From assembly GCA_002731575.1 (NCBI GenBank), contig PCCE01000015.1, positions 1 to 44,761 on the forward strand: 44,761 nucleotides of DNA. Reading direction: 5' to 3'. The notes beneath the pieces were generated by a model. The model was not told where the DNA came from. It ran no database searches and saw nothing but the letters and a program-made list of their open reading frames with translations. Numbering within the stretch: the first letter of the stretch is position 1; each line of letters begins with the position of its first letter. Of this stretch, positions 43,866 to 44,761 are shown piece after piece. This DNA is from Gammaproteobacteria bacterium. Lineage in GTDB: Bacteria; Pseudomonadota; Gammaproteobacteria; Pseudomonadales; Azotimanducaceae. A program made the translations under genes and the position numbers.

Positions 43866-44761
43866 ATGCGCTATCTGACTTTATTTTTGTGCGCAGTGCT
43901 GGCGGTGACGAGCGCCGCCAATGCCCAGTCCCAATCCCAGTCCCAGTCTAAGTCTCAGCCCCAGATTCAAGTGGATTCGCGTACCGAAGCGCTGTCAGAT
44001 GATGCCGCCAGCTTGGCCCAAGGCCAGCAGTCAACCGGAGTGGCCCTTGCAGATAAACTTTGGAGCCTTGCGGAACTGGGCTATCAGGAATACCAAAGCA
44101 GTGCGGAGCTGCAAAGCTATCTGGGTGCTAACGGCTTTTCCGTAGAAACCAATGTGGGCGCCATTCCTACCGCCTTCGTTGCAACCTATCGTTCACCGCA
44201 GGCCAGCAGGGCCACCCCAGTGCTGGCCATTCTTGCAGAGTTTGATGCGCTGCCCGGACTCAATCAAGCAGCGACCCCAATGCGACAAGTCACCCAGCAA
44301 GACGGGGCAGGCCATGCCTGCGGTCATCACTTGTTTGGGGCCGCATCTGCCCAAGCAGCAGTTGGTCTGAGCCAATGGCTGCGCGCTAACCGTATTGGTG
44401 CCACCATCAAACTGGTGGGCACACCAGCCGAAGAGGGCGGCTCTGGCAAAGTCTATTTGGCCCGCGCAGGGATTTTTGACGACGTCGATGTGGTATTGCA
44501 TTGGCATCCGTCTGATGGCAACTCGGCGTCACCGTCAAGCACGACCTCGAATAAATCCGGGCGCTTTACCTTTACTGGGCGTGCGGCGCATGCGGCCTCT
44601 GCGCCGGACCGTGGCCGCTCGGCGCTCGACGGCGTTGAAGCTATGAACTTCATGGTGAATCTTATGCGCGAGCATGTGCCCCAAACAGCACGCCTGCACT
44701 ACGTGATAACCGACGGCGGTGATGCCCCAAATATCGTGCCGGAAACTGCACAGGTTTATTA
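43866..44761 (+). CDS. Secreted M20-family amidohydrolase, 3' end missing
   Basis: The first 298 residues are present. A Sec signal peptide (MRYLTLFLCAVLAVTSAANA) is followed by a Gln/Ser-rich repeat from near-identical CAGTCC hexamers (QSQSQSQSKSQPQ). The catalytic domain begins about residue 60 with DKLWSLAELGYQEYQSSAEL. Metal-binding HACGHH (Cys152, His154/155) and the GTPAEEGGSGK Glu pair point to the M20D amidohydrolases (AbgB, N-acyl amino acid hydrolases). The dimerisation-domain entry (GRAAHAASAPDRGRSALDGVEAMNFMV) is also seen. The product likely acts in the periplasm on N-acyl or amide substrates. AGGA precedes the ATG. Confidence 0.92.
   Translation, partial: MRYLTLFLCAVLAVTSAANAQSQSQSQSKSQPQIQVDSRTEALSDDAASLAQGQQSTGVALADKLWSLAELGYQEYQSSAELQSYLGANGFSVETNVGAIPTAFVATYRSPQASRATPVLAILAEFDALPGLNQAATPMRQVTQQDGAGHACGHHLFGAASAQAAVGLSQWLRANRIGATIKLVGTPAEEGGSGKVYLARAGIFDDVDVVLHWHPSDGNSASPSSTTSNKSGRFTFTGRAAHAASAPDRGRSALDGVEAMNFMVNLMREHVPQTARLHYVITDGGDAPNIVPETAQVY

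Overview
The window looks like a chromosomal segment of an aerobic, probably marine gammaproteobacterium. The protein families, the AroG-type DAHP synthase, the malate synthase G, a perfect gammaproteobacterial LexA box and the oxygenase-rich gene content would suit the Halieaceae/Spongiibacteraceae (OM60/NOR5) neighbourhood. That placement is inference from recognised sequence styles, not a database result.

Layout. 1-2.7 kb: a truncated NUDIX gene, a 41-aa ORF with a strong ribosome binding site, a membrane-anchored small protein, a DUF815-type AAA ATPase and a DUF481 outer-membrane barrel. 2.7-6.7 kb: tRNA-Glu with a visible promoter and terminator, a Baeyer-Villiger monooxygenase (BVMO) with an MFS exporter, then tRNA-Gly followed by an odd tandem repeat built from copies of its own 3' end. 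6.8-13.5 kb: a GDPD lipoprotein, aroG, an EthA-like BVMO, a MATE pump and an acyl-CoA dehydrogenase. 13.6-15.8 kb: the most notable locus, a thioredoxin-like/large-domain fusion followed by a gene whose in-frame TGA sits in a U-G-S-C motif with a SECIS-like hairpin just behind it, a predicted UGSC-family selenoprotein. 16-22 kb: MFS transporter, TauD-type dioxygenase, epoxide hydrolase, SDR, CitE-like lyase and alpha/beta hydrolase. 22-26.5 kb: an RND pump with its adaptor and a recognisable promoter.

26.7-29 kb holds a GST, glyoxalase I, a small gene behind a perfect LexA (SOS) box, and an SDR-fold protein carrying the full halohydrin dehalogenase signature. 29-40.6 kb is mostly core metabolism and maintenance: malate synthase G, an SDR, a Na+/solute symporter with its DUF4212 subunit, NUDIX, an Eis-like acetyltransferase, RsgA, a PLP aminotransferase, a CoA-binding protein and a cysteine synthase. 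40.7-42.6 kb is a scrambled patch: SMR transporter, ParE-like toxin remnant, mscL, and what looks like a decayed partial copy of the start of the serine hydrolase that follows. The window ends inside a secreted M20 amidohydrolase gene.

How the genes fit together (inference): two BVMOs, epoxide hydrolase, halohydrin dehalogenase, dioxygenase, SDRs, acyl-CoA dehydrogenase, CitE-like lyase, hydrolases, GST and several exporters suggest oxidative breakdown or detoxification of hydrophobic or halogenated organic compounds. Acetyl- or glyoxylate-level products could enter central metabolism through malate synthase G. No substrate can be named from sequence alone.
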